64,000 bases of DNA from Streptococcus salivarius (GTDB taxonomy: Bacteria > Bacillota > Bacilli > Lactobacillales > Streptococcaceae), in NCBI RefSeq assembly GCF_009738225.1, contig NZ_CP018187.1, forward strand, positions 568,501 to 632,500, written 5' to 3'. Both the position numbers and the translations under genes were made by a program. The notes under the pieces were generated by a model, which saw only the letters and a program-made list of their open reading frames with translations, was not told the DNA's origin and did no database searches. Every line of letters starts with the position of its first letter. Within the stretch, counting starts at the first letter, position 1. Positions 37,473-45,786 of this stretch are shown one piece after another.

Positions 37473-38114
37473 TTATTTATTTGGATTTTGTTTCGTTAAA
37501 TTAAGTCCAAAAGGTACCAAGTTTTCTTGATGCCTGCGGATGCGTCCCATATTTTCAGTGTGGCGGAAGATGATAAGCAAAGCCATGATGGTAAGAACGC
37601 CAGTGAAAATAAGGTCATAGCCATCTAGTAAGAAATGGATGGCTGGAAACACAGCCAGCGTAATAAGTCCAACAATTGCTGCAGTGACACTTGAAAATGA
37701 AATCATGCTGGTTAAATAGAGTGTTAGGGCAAAGACCAAGAGTAGGAATACACAGTAGAGTGGGGCAAAACCAAGAAGCACTCCTGCACTTGTCGCAACG
37801 GCCTTCCCACCTTTAAATCCAGCAAAGATTGGAAAAACATGCCCGATAATGGCAAAGAAACCAATGACAAGAGGTGAAACTTCTGTGACACCAAGCCAGA
37901 TAGGTAGAAGAACAGCCAAGGTACCCTTGAACATATCAACTAAAAATGTGATGGTACCAGCAGTCTTACCTAGAACACGAAAGGTATTGGTTGTTCCAGT
38001 ATTTCCAGAGCCATGCTCACGAAGATTGGTATGGAAGAAAAGTTTCCCAATCCAGAGGCCGGTCTGAATGGAACCTAACAAGTAGGCGATTAGGATTAAC
38101 AATAAGATTTTCAT
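37473..38114 (-). CDS. plsY: Acyl-phosphate:glycerol-3-phosphate acyltransferase PlsY
   Basis: A 213-aa polytopic membrane enzyme that starts phospholipid synthesis by acylating glycerol-3-phosphate from acyl-phosphate. The conserved motifs [31 protein letters not shown], and [21 protein letters not shown] are all present. It is divergent from parE, as in other streptococci. Confidence 0.95.
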   Translation of the reverse strand: MKILLLILIAYLLGSIQTGLWIGKLFFHTNLREHGSGNTGTTNTFRVLGKTAGTITFLVDMFKGTLAVLLPIWLGVTEVSPLVIGFFAIIGHVFPIFAGFKGGKAVATSAGVLLGFAPLYCVFLLLVFALTLYLTSMISFSSVTAAIVGLITLAVFPAIHFLLDGYDLIFTGVLTIMALLIIFRHTENMGRIRRHQENLVPFGLNLTKQNPNK

Positions 38115-38251
38115 GAGATAATTATAGCATACAGCCTAGTAATTGACAAAGTCAGTCAGCCTTAAGATATCTTTTGGACTTTCTTGATTTCTTTTGCAAA
38201 TTCTTCTGAAAACTTATAAAATAATAAGGATGAAAATTTTGGAGGTCACTC

Positions 38252-40201
38252 TTGGCTAAAAAAGAAATAAATGTAAATAATTATAATGATGATGCCATTC
38301 AGGTACTAGAAGGGTTGGATGCGGTTCGCAAGCGCCCAGGAATGTACATTGGCTCAACAGATGGAACAGGGCTTCACCACCTAGTTTGGGAGATTGTCGA
38401 CAATGCGGTCGATGAAGCCCTTTCTGGTTTTGGTGATGTCATCGCTGTCACCCTAAATAAGGATGGTTCCGTTTCTGTTTCTGACTCTGGACGTGGGATG
38501 CCGACAGGTATGCATGCCATGGGTAAACCAACAGTTGAAGTTATTTTCACTGTTCTCCACGCGGGTGGTAAATTTGGACAGGGTGGTTATAAAACTTCTG
38601 GAGGTCTTCACGGTGTGGGTTCTTCAGTTGTTAATGCGCTGTCTAGCTGGCTTGAGGTAGAAATTACCCGTGACGGTAGTGTTTATCGCCAACGTTTTGA
38701 AAATGGTGGTCACCCTGTAACAGGGCTTGAAAAGATTGGTAAGGCGCCTAAGTCTAAGACAGGTACAAAAGTTACCTTTATGCCTGATGCGAGCATCTTT
38801 TCAACGACTGACTTCAAATTTAACACCATCTCAGAGCGTCTTAAAGAATCAGCCTTCCTTCTTAAGAATGTCACTATGACATTGACAGACTTGCGTGGCG
38901 AAGAAGAAGTTCGTGAAGAATTCCACTATGAAAATGGGGTTCAAGACTTTGTATCTTACTTGAATGAGGACAAGGAAACGCTGACACCAGTCATCTATAT
39001 TGATGGAGACCAGCAGGAATTTCACCTAGAATTAGCCCTTCAGTACAACGATGGTTACTCTGATAATATCCTTTCCTTTGTCAATAATGTCCGCACTAAG
39101 GACGGAGGTACCCACGAGACGGGCTTCAAATCTGCCATTACCAAGGCCTTTAACGATTATGCACGTAAGACTGGCTTACTTAAAGAAAAGGATAAGAACC
39201 TCGAAGGGTCAGATTACCGTGAGGGCTTGTCAGCAGTTATCTCGCTCTTGGTTCCTGAGGAACACCTTCAGTTTGAAGGACAAACCAAGGACAAACTTGG
39301 ATCTCCTTTAGCTCGACCTATTGTTGATGGTATCGTTTCAGAGTATCTGACTTATTTCCTTATGGAAAATGGGGATCTGGCTTCTAACTTGGTGCGTAAG
39401 GCTATCAAGGCCCGTGATGCCCGTGAAGCTGCCAGAAAAGCTCGTGATGCCAGTCGAAATGGCAAGAAAAATAAAAAAGACAAGGGGCTCTTGTCAGGGA
39501 AATTGACGCCAGCCCAGTCTAAAAATGCTAAGAAAAATGAGCTTTATCTGGTCGAAGGGGATTCTGCCGGCGGTTCAGCCAAACAAGGCCGTGATCGTAA
39601 ATTCCAGGCCATCCTGCCCCTACGAGGTAAGGTCCTAAATACTGAGAAAGCCAAAATGGCAGATATTCTCAAAAATGAAGAAATCAATACCATGATTTAC
39701 ACCATTGGTGCAGGTGTTGGAGCTGACTTTAACCTTGACGATATCAACTACGACAAGATTATCATCATGACCGATGCCGATACCGATGGGGCTCACATCC
39801 AGACCTTGCTTCTTACTTTCTTCTATCGTTATATGCGTCCACTAGTGGAAGCAGGACACGTTTATATCGCTCTGCCTCCTCTTTACAAGATGTCCAAAGG
39901 TAAAGGCAAGAAGGAAGTTGTCGAATACGCTTGGACGGACGGCGAACTTGAAGAACTTCGTCAAAAATTTGGTCGTGGCGCTCTTCTTCAACGTTACAAG
40001 GGGCTTGGTGAAATGAATGCGGACCAGCTTTGGGAAACAACCATGGATCCTGAAACAAGAACGCTTATCCGAGTGACGATTGATGACTTAGCGCGTGCCG
40101 AACGTCGTGTCTCAGTCCTTATGGGAGATAAACCAGCACCACGCCGTCAATGGATTGAAGATAACGTTAAATTTACGCTTGAGGAAAGTGGTGCATTTTA
40201 G
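38252..40201 (+). CDS. parE: DNA topoisomerase IV subunit B
   Basis: A 649-aa GHKL-type ATPase subunit of topoisomerase IV, decatenating daughter chromosomes with ParC. It has the N-terminal ATP-binding motifs (VDNAVDEA, DSGRGMP, GGLHGVGSSVVNALS), a transducer region, and the TOPRIM domain ([24 protein letters not shown]). The start is a TTG preceded by GGAGGT. From base 39767 to 40192 the gene is repeated at 41514-41939 with about 11 percent divergence, and the two copies end differently (ESGAF here, ESGEMLF there). One of the two ends is therefore foreign. parC is 7.2 kb away instead of near-adjacent. Confidence 0.96.
   Translation: MAKKEINVNNYNDDAIQVLEGLDAVRKRPGMYIGSTDGTGLHHLVWEIVDNAVDEALSGFGDVIAVTLNKDGSVSVSDSGRGMPTGMHAMGKPTVEVIFTVLHAGGKFGQGGYKTSGGLHGVGSSVVNALSSWLEVEITRDGSVYRQRFENGGHPVTGLEKIGKAPKSKTGTKVTFMPDASIFSTTDFKFNTISERLKESAFLLKNVTMTLTDLRGEEEVREEFHYENGVQDFVSYLNEDKETLTPVIYIDGDQQEFHLELALQYNDGYSDNILSFVNNVRTKDGGTHETGFKSAITKAFNDYARKTGLLKEKDKNLEGSDYREGLSAVISLLVPEEHLQFEGQTKDKLGSPLARPIVDGIVSEYLTYFLMENGDLASNLVRKAIKARDAREAARKARDASRNGKKNKKDKGLLSGKLTPAQSKNAKKNELYLVEGDSAGGSAKQGRDRKFQAILPLRGKVLNTEKAKMADILKNEEINTMIYTIGAGVGADFNLDDINYDKIIIMTDADTDGAHIQTLLLTFFYRYMRPLVEAGHVYIALPPLYKMSKGKGKKEVVEYAWTDGELEELRQKFGRGALLQRYKGLGEMNADQLWETTMDPETRTLIRVTIDDLARAERRVSVLMGDKPAPRRQWIEDNVKFTLEESGAF
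39767..40192 (+). repeat. Direct repeat, parE 3' end, copy A
   Basis: 426 bases matching 41514-41939 with about 45 hand-counted differences, nearly all silent, and only one amino acid change (Asp in TMDP versus Asn in TMNP). It begins at the ATG codon inside DADTDG-preceding IIIMTDAD and ends at the Gly codon of EESG. Confidence 0.95.
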
Positions 40202-40356
40202 GTTGCAGACCAGAAGGGAAAGTAATAAGATAGAGTTAGGGAGAACGCTTACTATCAATAGATGCTTGGTTTTATAAAGAGATAAGTTATTTATTTTCTA
40301 CATAGTTTATTAACTATTTGATGTGTCATTGACTAGAAATCAATGGAGGTAGAAAA

Positions 40357-40905
40357 ATGGATTTTAATGTTATTGATTACCTGGTTTACCATGCAGATGT
40401 AGCTGTTCCTGCTATTATTCTTATGGTTATTGTTTCTACCATATACTTAATTTTTTATGGCATACGACCTATAAAAACACGCTTTTTTATCCTTTTTCTT
40501 CTATCTATAGTTTCCCTCATAATCTTCGTGGTGGATAATCCTCTCTATTCTTATTTTGGAAGTCCATACTCAGGTTTATTATTTGTGTTTTACTATATGT
40601 TGATCTTTTCAGTGTTTTATGTGCCATTCTCGCTAATAGCTTTTATAAAAAGTCTTCTACATTTAATACGCTTTCAAACCAAATATTCAATCTTACTAGT
40701 TATTAATAGTTTCTTTGCCACATTACTGGCTTTCCTCAATCTGCTCTTTTTACAAGGGTCTTTGGGATTTCTCCCTGCTTCATCTATGTACCTTATTTTT
40801 CTTCTCCTAGCGATAATTGGTATTGTTCAAACTATAATAGGAGGAAAGGAAAATGAAAAAAATAAAGACTATATTGCTAAGTCAGGAAAAGACAGTATGA
40901 GGTAA
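40357..40905 (+). CDS. Small multi-pass membrane protein, island paralogue 1
   Basis: A 182-aa very hydrophobic protein with about five membrane helices. The core IRPIKTRFFILFLL...DNPLYSYFGSPYSGLLFVFYYM is shared with the next gene and with the broken gene at 44633. GGAGG precedes the ATG. I do not recognise the family. It lies inside the segment bounded by the parE direct repeats, and its base composition is more AT-rich than parE. Confidence 0.7.
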   Translation: MDFNVIDYLVYHADVAVPAIILMVIVSTIYLIFYGIRPIKTRFFILFLLSIVSLIIFVVDNPLYSYFGSPYSGLLFVFYYMLIFSVFYVPFSLIAFIKSLLHLIRFQTKYSILLVINSFFATLLAFLNLLFLQGSLGFLPASSMYLIFLLLAIIGIVQTIIGGKENEKNKDYIAKSGKDSMR

Positions 40906-40909
40906 ACCT

Positions 40910-41437
40910 ATGTTATCTAAGGTATTAAGTTTTTTACTTTACTATCCTCAAGTGGTGTTTCCTGTATGTGCAGGGGCAATAGCTTATTTAAGCGTTTATA
41001 AAAAGAGACCACTAAAAACACGCTTTTTGACCCTTTCTATACTAGTACTGCTAACCTTTCTTCTATCTTTGATAGATAATCCCTTCTCACAGAGGACCTA
41101 CTCGGGTTTGTTATTGGCTTTCTATTATGTCTATGTTTTTTCTCCTCTAAGTGTTGCTTGTAGTATCACAGCTCTTTTAAAAAGTATCTATCATTATAAG
41201 CTATTCCGTATGCCATTAGCTCTAGTTCTCGTGATCAATGGCTCCATAATGACCGGTCTAACAATCTTAAACCTTATTTTATTCTTTGGGGAACTTTCTA
41301 CTTCATTGACACTATCTTGTGTATCTTTCATTTTAATTGCGATAAGTGCAATGCTTCAATTGGTGGTTGGCGAAATAGAAACCAAGAAGGTTAAAGCGAT
41401 TCTGATACAGTTGCAAAGTCAAGGAAGGACATTGTAA
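40910..41437 (+). CDS. Small multi-pass membrane protein, island paralogue 2
   Basis: A 175-aa membrane protein related to the preceding one: KRPLKTRFLTLSILVLL, LIDNPFSQRTYSGLLLAFYY, and a C-terminal LQLVVGEIETKKVKAI. Five bases separate the genes. Shared features are a basic loop before helix 2, an Asp-Asn-Pro after it, a PYSG/TYSG motif and a V(V/I)G[EG] segment at the last helix end. Function unknown; a role in immunity or membrane stress would be speculation. Confidence 0.7.
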   Translation: MLSKVLSFLLYYPQVVFPVCAGAIAYLSVYKKRPLKTRFLTLSILVLLTFLLSLIDNPFSQRTYSGLLLAFYYVYVFSPLSVACSITALLKSIYHYKLFRMPLALVLVINGSIMTGLTILNLILFFGELSTSLTLSCVSFILIAISAMLQLVVGEIETKKVKAILIQLQSQGRTL

Positions 41438-41513
41438 ACTGAGGAGTGATTACTGTTCATCTTTTATATTATTCCAATCACTATTTAAAATAAAAAAATA
41501 AAGAGAAATCTTA

Positions 41514-41939
41514 ATGACCGATGCTGATACCGATGGAGCTCATATCCAGACCTTGTTACTTACTTTCTTTTATCGTTATATGCGTCCACTGGTTGAAGCA
41601 GGGCACGTCTATATCGCTCTGCCTCCCCTTTACAAGATGTCTAAAGGAAAAGGTAAGAAGGAAGTTGTCGAATATGCTTGGACTGATGGTGAGCTTGAAG
41701 AACTTCGTCAAAAGTTTGGTCGTGGCGCTCTTCTCCAACGTTACAAGGGGCTTGGTGAAATGAATGCGGACCAGCTTTGGGAAACCACCATGAATCCAGA
41801 AACCCGCACCTTGATCCGTGTTACCATTGATGACTTGGCGCGTGCAGAACGCCGCGTCTCAGTCCTAATGGGAGATAAACCAGCACCACGCCGTCAATGG
41901 ATTGAAGATAATGTCAAGTTTACGCTGGAAGAGAGTGGG
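41514..41939 (+). repeat. Direct repeat, parE 3' end, copy B
   Basis: Partner of 39767-40192. RecA-mediated recombination between the copies would delete the two membrane protein genes and leave a hybrid parE end. Confidence 0.95.
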
Positions 41940-41954
41940 GAAATGTTGTTTTGA
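41514..41954 (+). pseudogene. parE 3' fragment, second copy
   Basis: 146 codons matching the last third of ParE from [11 protein letters not shown] to EESG, then ending GEMLF. The fragment lacks the ATPase, transducer and start of the TOPRIM domain, so it cannot act as ParE. Divergence from the full-length copy is mostly at third positions, which indicates an allele from another strain or species and not a recent tandem duplication. The first matching base coincides with an ATG, and a poor ribosome binding site means it may not be translated. Confidence 0.9.
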
Positions 41955-41983
41955 AAGAAGTACAGATAAAAGGAGAGAGATGA

Positions 41984-43204
41984 ATGAAAAATAAGGTCTA
42001 TTATGGAGAATATTCTTTAGAGCATTGGATTAAGTTGATTTTAAAGAAGAATATTGTATTACCTGATTATCAACGTTATTATGTTTGGAATCAAGAAAAA
42101 GTTAAAACACTAATTGAAAGTTTTAATAAAAAAGAATTTGTTCCCCCAGTTACTGTTGGAGCCTTTACTGATGAAGAAGGGAGAAAAAATTTAATTCTAG
42201 ATGGGCAACAGCGTTTAACGTCTATATTTCTTGCTTATTTAAATTTATTTCCGAATCGTAAGTGTGAAGATTGGGCACCTAAAGATTTCATTCCTCTAGC
42301 TAATACCAATGATGATTCTGAAATTGATGAAGGTAATGATTATAAAGGAGTAGATTGGAATTTTAATAGACTTCTATCAATCGGAAGTTCAAAAGCAAGC
42401 ATAAAAGAAAAGGTAAAGACGGAGCAATATATTACTCTAAATGTAGATATTGGAGAAGATTTTTTTAAAGATAATTATTTAGGTTTTTCATTTATTGTAC
42501 CTAGTTATGATGGAGAAGAACGTAAAAAAGAGCAAATAAAGTTTTATTCTTCTGTTTTCCGTCATATAAACATTCAAGGGGAAGCATTGTCGAATGTAGA
42601 AAGCAGACGATCTTTATATTACTTGAATGATGCTTTAGAACCATTTTTTGATCCTGATATTTTTAAAAATATTAAATTAAATGATAAGAAGTTAGATTTT
42701 GTACGCTATCTAGCAATTTTGGATAGTTACAAAAAACAAGATTATAATATTTCTCAAGTTGCTGCGGGAAATGGAAATAAACTTGAACAGTTTTATACAG
42801 ATTATGTTTATAAAATTGCTGAAGAATTTGATTTTGATTTTGATTTTGATAATAAAATTTCAATTCTTTCTAAAAACTTAGAATATGATTTTTTTCCAGA
42901 AAATTTCCCGTCAATTATTGATGCAGATATCTATATGTTTGGGTTAATTTATTTTTCTGTTTTTAAAGAGAAAAAACTTATTCTTGAGAAAAATAGTAAT
43001 CTAAAAGCTGAGATTGTCAATAAAATATCTGAATTAAAAGATTTGAAGATTAAAGCTGGCCAAGAGTTTGAGGGCACTCTTTATTCTTATGAATATGACT
43101 ATGAATATGGCTACTATCATCAGAAGAGCCCCAATGCTTTGAAGTATATTAGACTTAGATTAAAAGAATCCCTTGAGTTGTATAAGGAGTATTTTAGTGA
43201 GTAA
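41984..43204 (+). CDS. DUF262 (GmrSD-like, ParB-fold) protein
   Basis: A 406-aa protein with an N-terminal DUF262 domain: YSLEHWIKLILKKNIVLPDYQRYYVW, VTVGAF and the signature LDGQQRLTSIF (about residues 72-82). In GmrSD-type restriction systems this domain hydrolyses nucleotides and is paired with an HNH nuclease (DUF1524); I see no HNH motif here. A hexanucleotide tandem repeat (TTTGAT, about 42832-42855) encodes FDFDFDFD. It overlaps the next gene by eight bases, so the two are surely an operon. AGGAG lies eight bases before the ATG. Codon use is much more AT-rich than the flanking parE and parC. Likely role: sensor or NTPase part of a defence module. Confidence 0.8.
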   Translation: MKNKVYYGEYSLEHWIKLILKKNIVLPDYQRYYVWNQEKVKTLIESFNKKEFVPPVTVGAFTDEEGRKNLILDGQQRLTSIFLAYLNLFPNRKCEDWAPKDFIPLANTNDDSEIDEGNDYKGVDWNFNRLLSIGSSKASIKEKVKTEQYITLNVDIGEDFFKDNYLGFSFIVPSYDGEERKKEQIKFYSSVFRHINIQGEALSNVESRRSLYYLNDALEPFFDPDIFKNIKLNDKKLDFVRYLAILDSYKKQDYNISQVAAGNGNKLEQFYTDYVYKIAEEFDFDFDFDNKISILSKNLEYDFFPENFPSIIDADIYMFGLIYFSVFKEKKLILEKNSNLKAEIVNKISELKDLKIKAGQEFEGTLYSYEYDYEYGYYHQKSPNALKYIRLRLKESLELYKEYFSE

Positions 43205-44042
43205 GCATACAGATTTTATTTTAACTCCTATAACTACTATTTTGGAAGAAGCAGTTGCTGCAACTAATAGTATCGGTGATGGAATTGAAACCTACCCTTT
43301 GTGTGATTACATTTTACAAGCTACATTCTTAAAAATGACTGGTTTTCAAGAGCAAAAGATGAAATGCATTGCTTGGGAGTTGGGAACAAATGATTTTGAG
43401 TTTAGATATTGGTGGTTAGAAAAAGCTAACTTAGGAACTTATTCAGCATATGATCAGAAAAATAGTATTTATAAAGAATTTTGTCAGGTACTTAAGAGAA
43501 TAAATATAGATTTTGGTATAAATGAAATCAATAAACAGATTTTATTAGAGAATACTACTCAAAAGATTGATGAAATATTTAAAGATTCAAACCTAATTTC
43601 TTGGGTTCGTGCCGATTTTTCTTATTTTGTATCAGATGATTGGATTGATACTGATCAATTTTTGAAAGATGAAAAAAATATGTTTGTGTCAATGCCAAAC
43701 GAAAACAATAGACCTAAGAAGCCAGAGAAAAAAGAAGGAGATAGTGAGCAAGGATATGAAGATAAACTTAGGGACTATAATAAGAAATATACTATTTATA
43801 TTAAAAATATAGAGCATAATTTAAAATGTAAGTATGAAAATATGTATAATCAACGTAATCGATTGGCACATAATACTTTATCTTATCAGCAAAACTTACC
43901 GACATTAACTAAATTAGTTAATGAAACTCAAGCATCCAGAAATTATTTTATTTGGTTTGGACTGTTAACTTTAATTGATAATATTTTTATAGAATTGTAT
44001 CAACTATATCAAGACGGATTGGAAGATAAGCTTGATTATTAA
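43197..44042 (+). CDS. HEPN-type nuclease candidate, MAE_28990/MAE_18760-like
   Basis: A 281-aa protein that fits the MAE_28990/MAE_18760 HEPN-like family often seen beside DUF262 genes. Near residues 220-226 it has QRNRLAHN, an R-x4-H catalytic motif typical of HEPN ribonucleases. The start is a GTG at 43197, with AAGGAG seven bases upstream; a longer frame from 43173 has no such support. A charged segment (KKPEKKEGDSEQGYEDKLRD) precedes the motif. Because the upstream DUF262 protein has no visible nuclease domain, this partner may be the effector. Confidence 0.65.
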   Translation: MSKHTDFILTPITTILEEAVAATNSIGDGIETYPLCDYILQATFLKMTGFQEQKMKCIAWELGTNDFEFRYWWLEKANLGTYSAYDQKNSIYKEFCQVLKRINIDFGINEINKQILLENTTQKIDEIFKDSNLISWVRADFSYFVSDDWIDTDQFLKDEKNMFVSMPNENNRPKKPEKKEGDSEQGYEDKLRDYNKKYTIYIKNIEHNLKCKYENMYNQRNRLAHNTLSYQQNLPTLTKLVNETQASRNYFIWFGLLTLIDNIFIELYQLYQDGLEDKLDY

Positions 44043-44138
44043 AAATGAAAATAGAAATGACTTCATCCCACAGTAATAATCACCTTTCCCAGTTTTAAAA
44101 CAAGAAATCTCACTTGAAGAATATCTTGTCTAGTGGGG

Positions 44139-44174
44139 AATAACTTAAAACACACATATGTGTTTTGAGTTATT
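44139..44174. other. Long perfect-type palindrome
   Basis: A 16-bp inverted repeat (44139-44154 with 44159-44174, one G-U if RNA) around a four-base loop CATA. There is no T tract, so it is a poor terminator. It lies between the HEPN gene and a decayed Fic gene, in the 160-base gap. Confidence 0.6.
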
Positions 44175-44204
44175 GGAGTAAAATACGAATTTTTAGATAT
44201 GTTC

Positions 44205-44610
44205 TGAATTTTTTTAGAGCAATCCTTACAGTATATTGATAAACTTCCTCATGACAATTTTGATCAAGTGGTTGATAAGTATGCGGATATGAATATTGCC
44301 CATCCTTTCCGTGAGGGGAATGGACGCGCCATGCGGATTTGGCTAAATTGTATGCTTCGTCAGAAGCTGGGTAAAGTGGTAGATTGGAACGCCATTGATA
44401 AGGATGAATACCTGAATGCCATGAAGCGTAGTGCAGTGTCGACTGGAGAACTCAAGTATCTCCTCCTGAATAATCAAACTGAAAACCTCACCCAGGCCTG
44501 TTTCTTCAGGGGACGCTTTATACTACTTGAAGGATATTGTCTTTACCAGACAAGGAAGTTATGAAGTTCAAGTAAAGGTGACGATCATCTTTTGTATGTA
44601 AACAATCGCT
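44205..44610 (+). pseudogene. Decayed Fic-domain gene
   Basis: The Fic signature HPFREGNGR is intact at about 44297-44324, preceded in frame by LEQSLQYIDKLPHDNFDQVV from about 44205. There is no start codon with a ribosome binding site and the N-terminal third of a normal Fic protein is missing. Near 44515 the frame shifts: the continuing homologous sequence DALYYLKD is in another frame. Fic proteins AMPylate targets and often act as toxins. This copy is a remnant. Confidence 0.75.
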
Positions 44611-44632
44611 AAAACTTATTGGAGGTGCGGTA

Positions 44633-45144
44633 TTGATTACGTTATTAATGTTGCCTTTTTTCCTTGTTCTCCTAGCCATTTTTGGAATTATATATGATTT
44701 AACGATCAATAAAGGTAGAAAAGAGTGTGCTCGCACAGTATCCTTGTTTATATTGAATATCCTCACTATTGGTATCTGTCTATTAGATCTACCAATGGAA
44801 AGTAAACCATACTCAGGAATAGGGTTTATCTTATTTTATTCACTTGCTTTCACCCCTTTGATGATTGTTTTCTCACTATATACCCTCTATAGGATTGGAA
44901 AACATTATAGGTATTTTAAGAGTAAGTTTGCTATAATACTCCTATTTAATGCTATTTATTAGTAAATACTTTTGTATTATGGAGAAGCTTTAAAATATAC
45001 CATAGAAACGATATTAAATTGTTTTATTTTATTTTAATCGTTTTATGGATTTGCTCAACTATCCAATTGATAGTAGGCGAACTTGAGAAGAAAAGAATAC
45101 GAGGCATCCAAAAACAAGAGGAGCTAGATAGTTATGAAAAATAA
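44633..45144 (+). pseudogene. Frameshifted third copy of the island membrane protein family
   Basis: The first 109 codons from a TTG start (GGAGG seven bases upstream) resemble the proteins at 40357 and 40910: LLDLPMESKPYSGIGFILFYS. After a stop at 44962 the homologous C-terminus continues in another frame from about 44950, with IQLIVGELEKKRIRGIQ ending at 45144. A single frameshift near 44950-44960 explains this. It marks both ends of the island with the same gene family. Confidence 0.75.
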
Positions 45145-45233
45145 CTTAATTAAAGATAGGTGCAGAAAATACAGAAGTCAAGAGCAAATGCTGAGGAGTT
45201 GTGAGGTAAGAAAGTTTGCAGAGGAGTGTTTAG

Positions 45234-45770
45234 ATGACTATTCTTGAAACAGACCGTCTCATTATACGGGACTTGCAGGAATCTGATTTGCCGGCTTTGA
45301 TCGCTATGAATCAGGATCCGGAGGTCATGCAGTATTTCCCAAAGCCATATAGTCAAGCGGAGTCCTTGCGGCTTTATCAGGGTATTCAAGATGAAGTTAA
45401 GGCTTATGGATACAGTCTTTGGGCTGTTGAAGAAAAGGACAGTCAGGAGTTTGTCGGCTTGGTAGGTCTGCACCATTCGGATTTACGGATTTTTGCTGGA
45501 AAAGAAGTTGTAGAAATCGGCTGGCGTCTGCGAAAAGAGTTTTGGAATCGTGGTTATGCGACGGAGGCTGCCCAAGCCTGTCTAGACTTCGCTTTCCAGC
45601 AAGCTGGCTTATCAGAAGTTTACTCTTTTACATCCTTACTCAATCTCCCTTCGCAAAAAATCATGCAAAAGCTAGGCATGGAATTTGTCAAAGAATTTGA
45701 TAACGAAAAAGTTCCAGCAGGCAGTCCCCTTTATAGACATGTCCTCTACAGAATCAAAAGTTTTCACTAA
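45234..45770 (+). CDS. GNAT-family N-acetyltransferase, RimJ/RimL type
   Basis: A 178-aa acetyltransferase: LETDRLIIRDLQESDLPALIAM at the start, EIGWRLRKEFWNRGYATEAAQAC with the acetyl-CoA-binding R/Q-x-x-G-x-A loop, and SLLNLPSQKIMQKLGMEFV at the C-terminus, the RimJ/RimL pattern. It may acetylate a ribosomal protein N-terminus, a small amine or a drug. It immediately precedes an aminoglycoside nucleotidyltransferase-like gene, so a resistance or detoxification pair is possible. Confidence 0.85.
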   Translation: MTILETDRLIIRDLQESDLPALIAMNQDPEVMQYFPKPYSQAESLRLYQGIQDEVKAYGYSLWAVEEKDSQEFVGLVGLHHSDLRIFAGKEVVEIGWRLRKEFWNRGYATEAAQACLDFAFQQAGLSEVYSFTSLLNLPSQKIMQKLGMEFVKEFDNEKVPAGSPLYRHVLYRIKSFH

Positions 45771-45786
45771 AAAGGCAGATATTCCC

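Noticed and set aside
41514..41954. Separate functional parE-like gene
   Set aside because: Only the last third is present, without the ATPase and with an incomplete TOPRIM domain.
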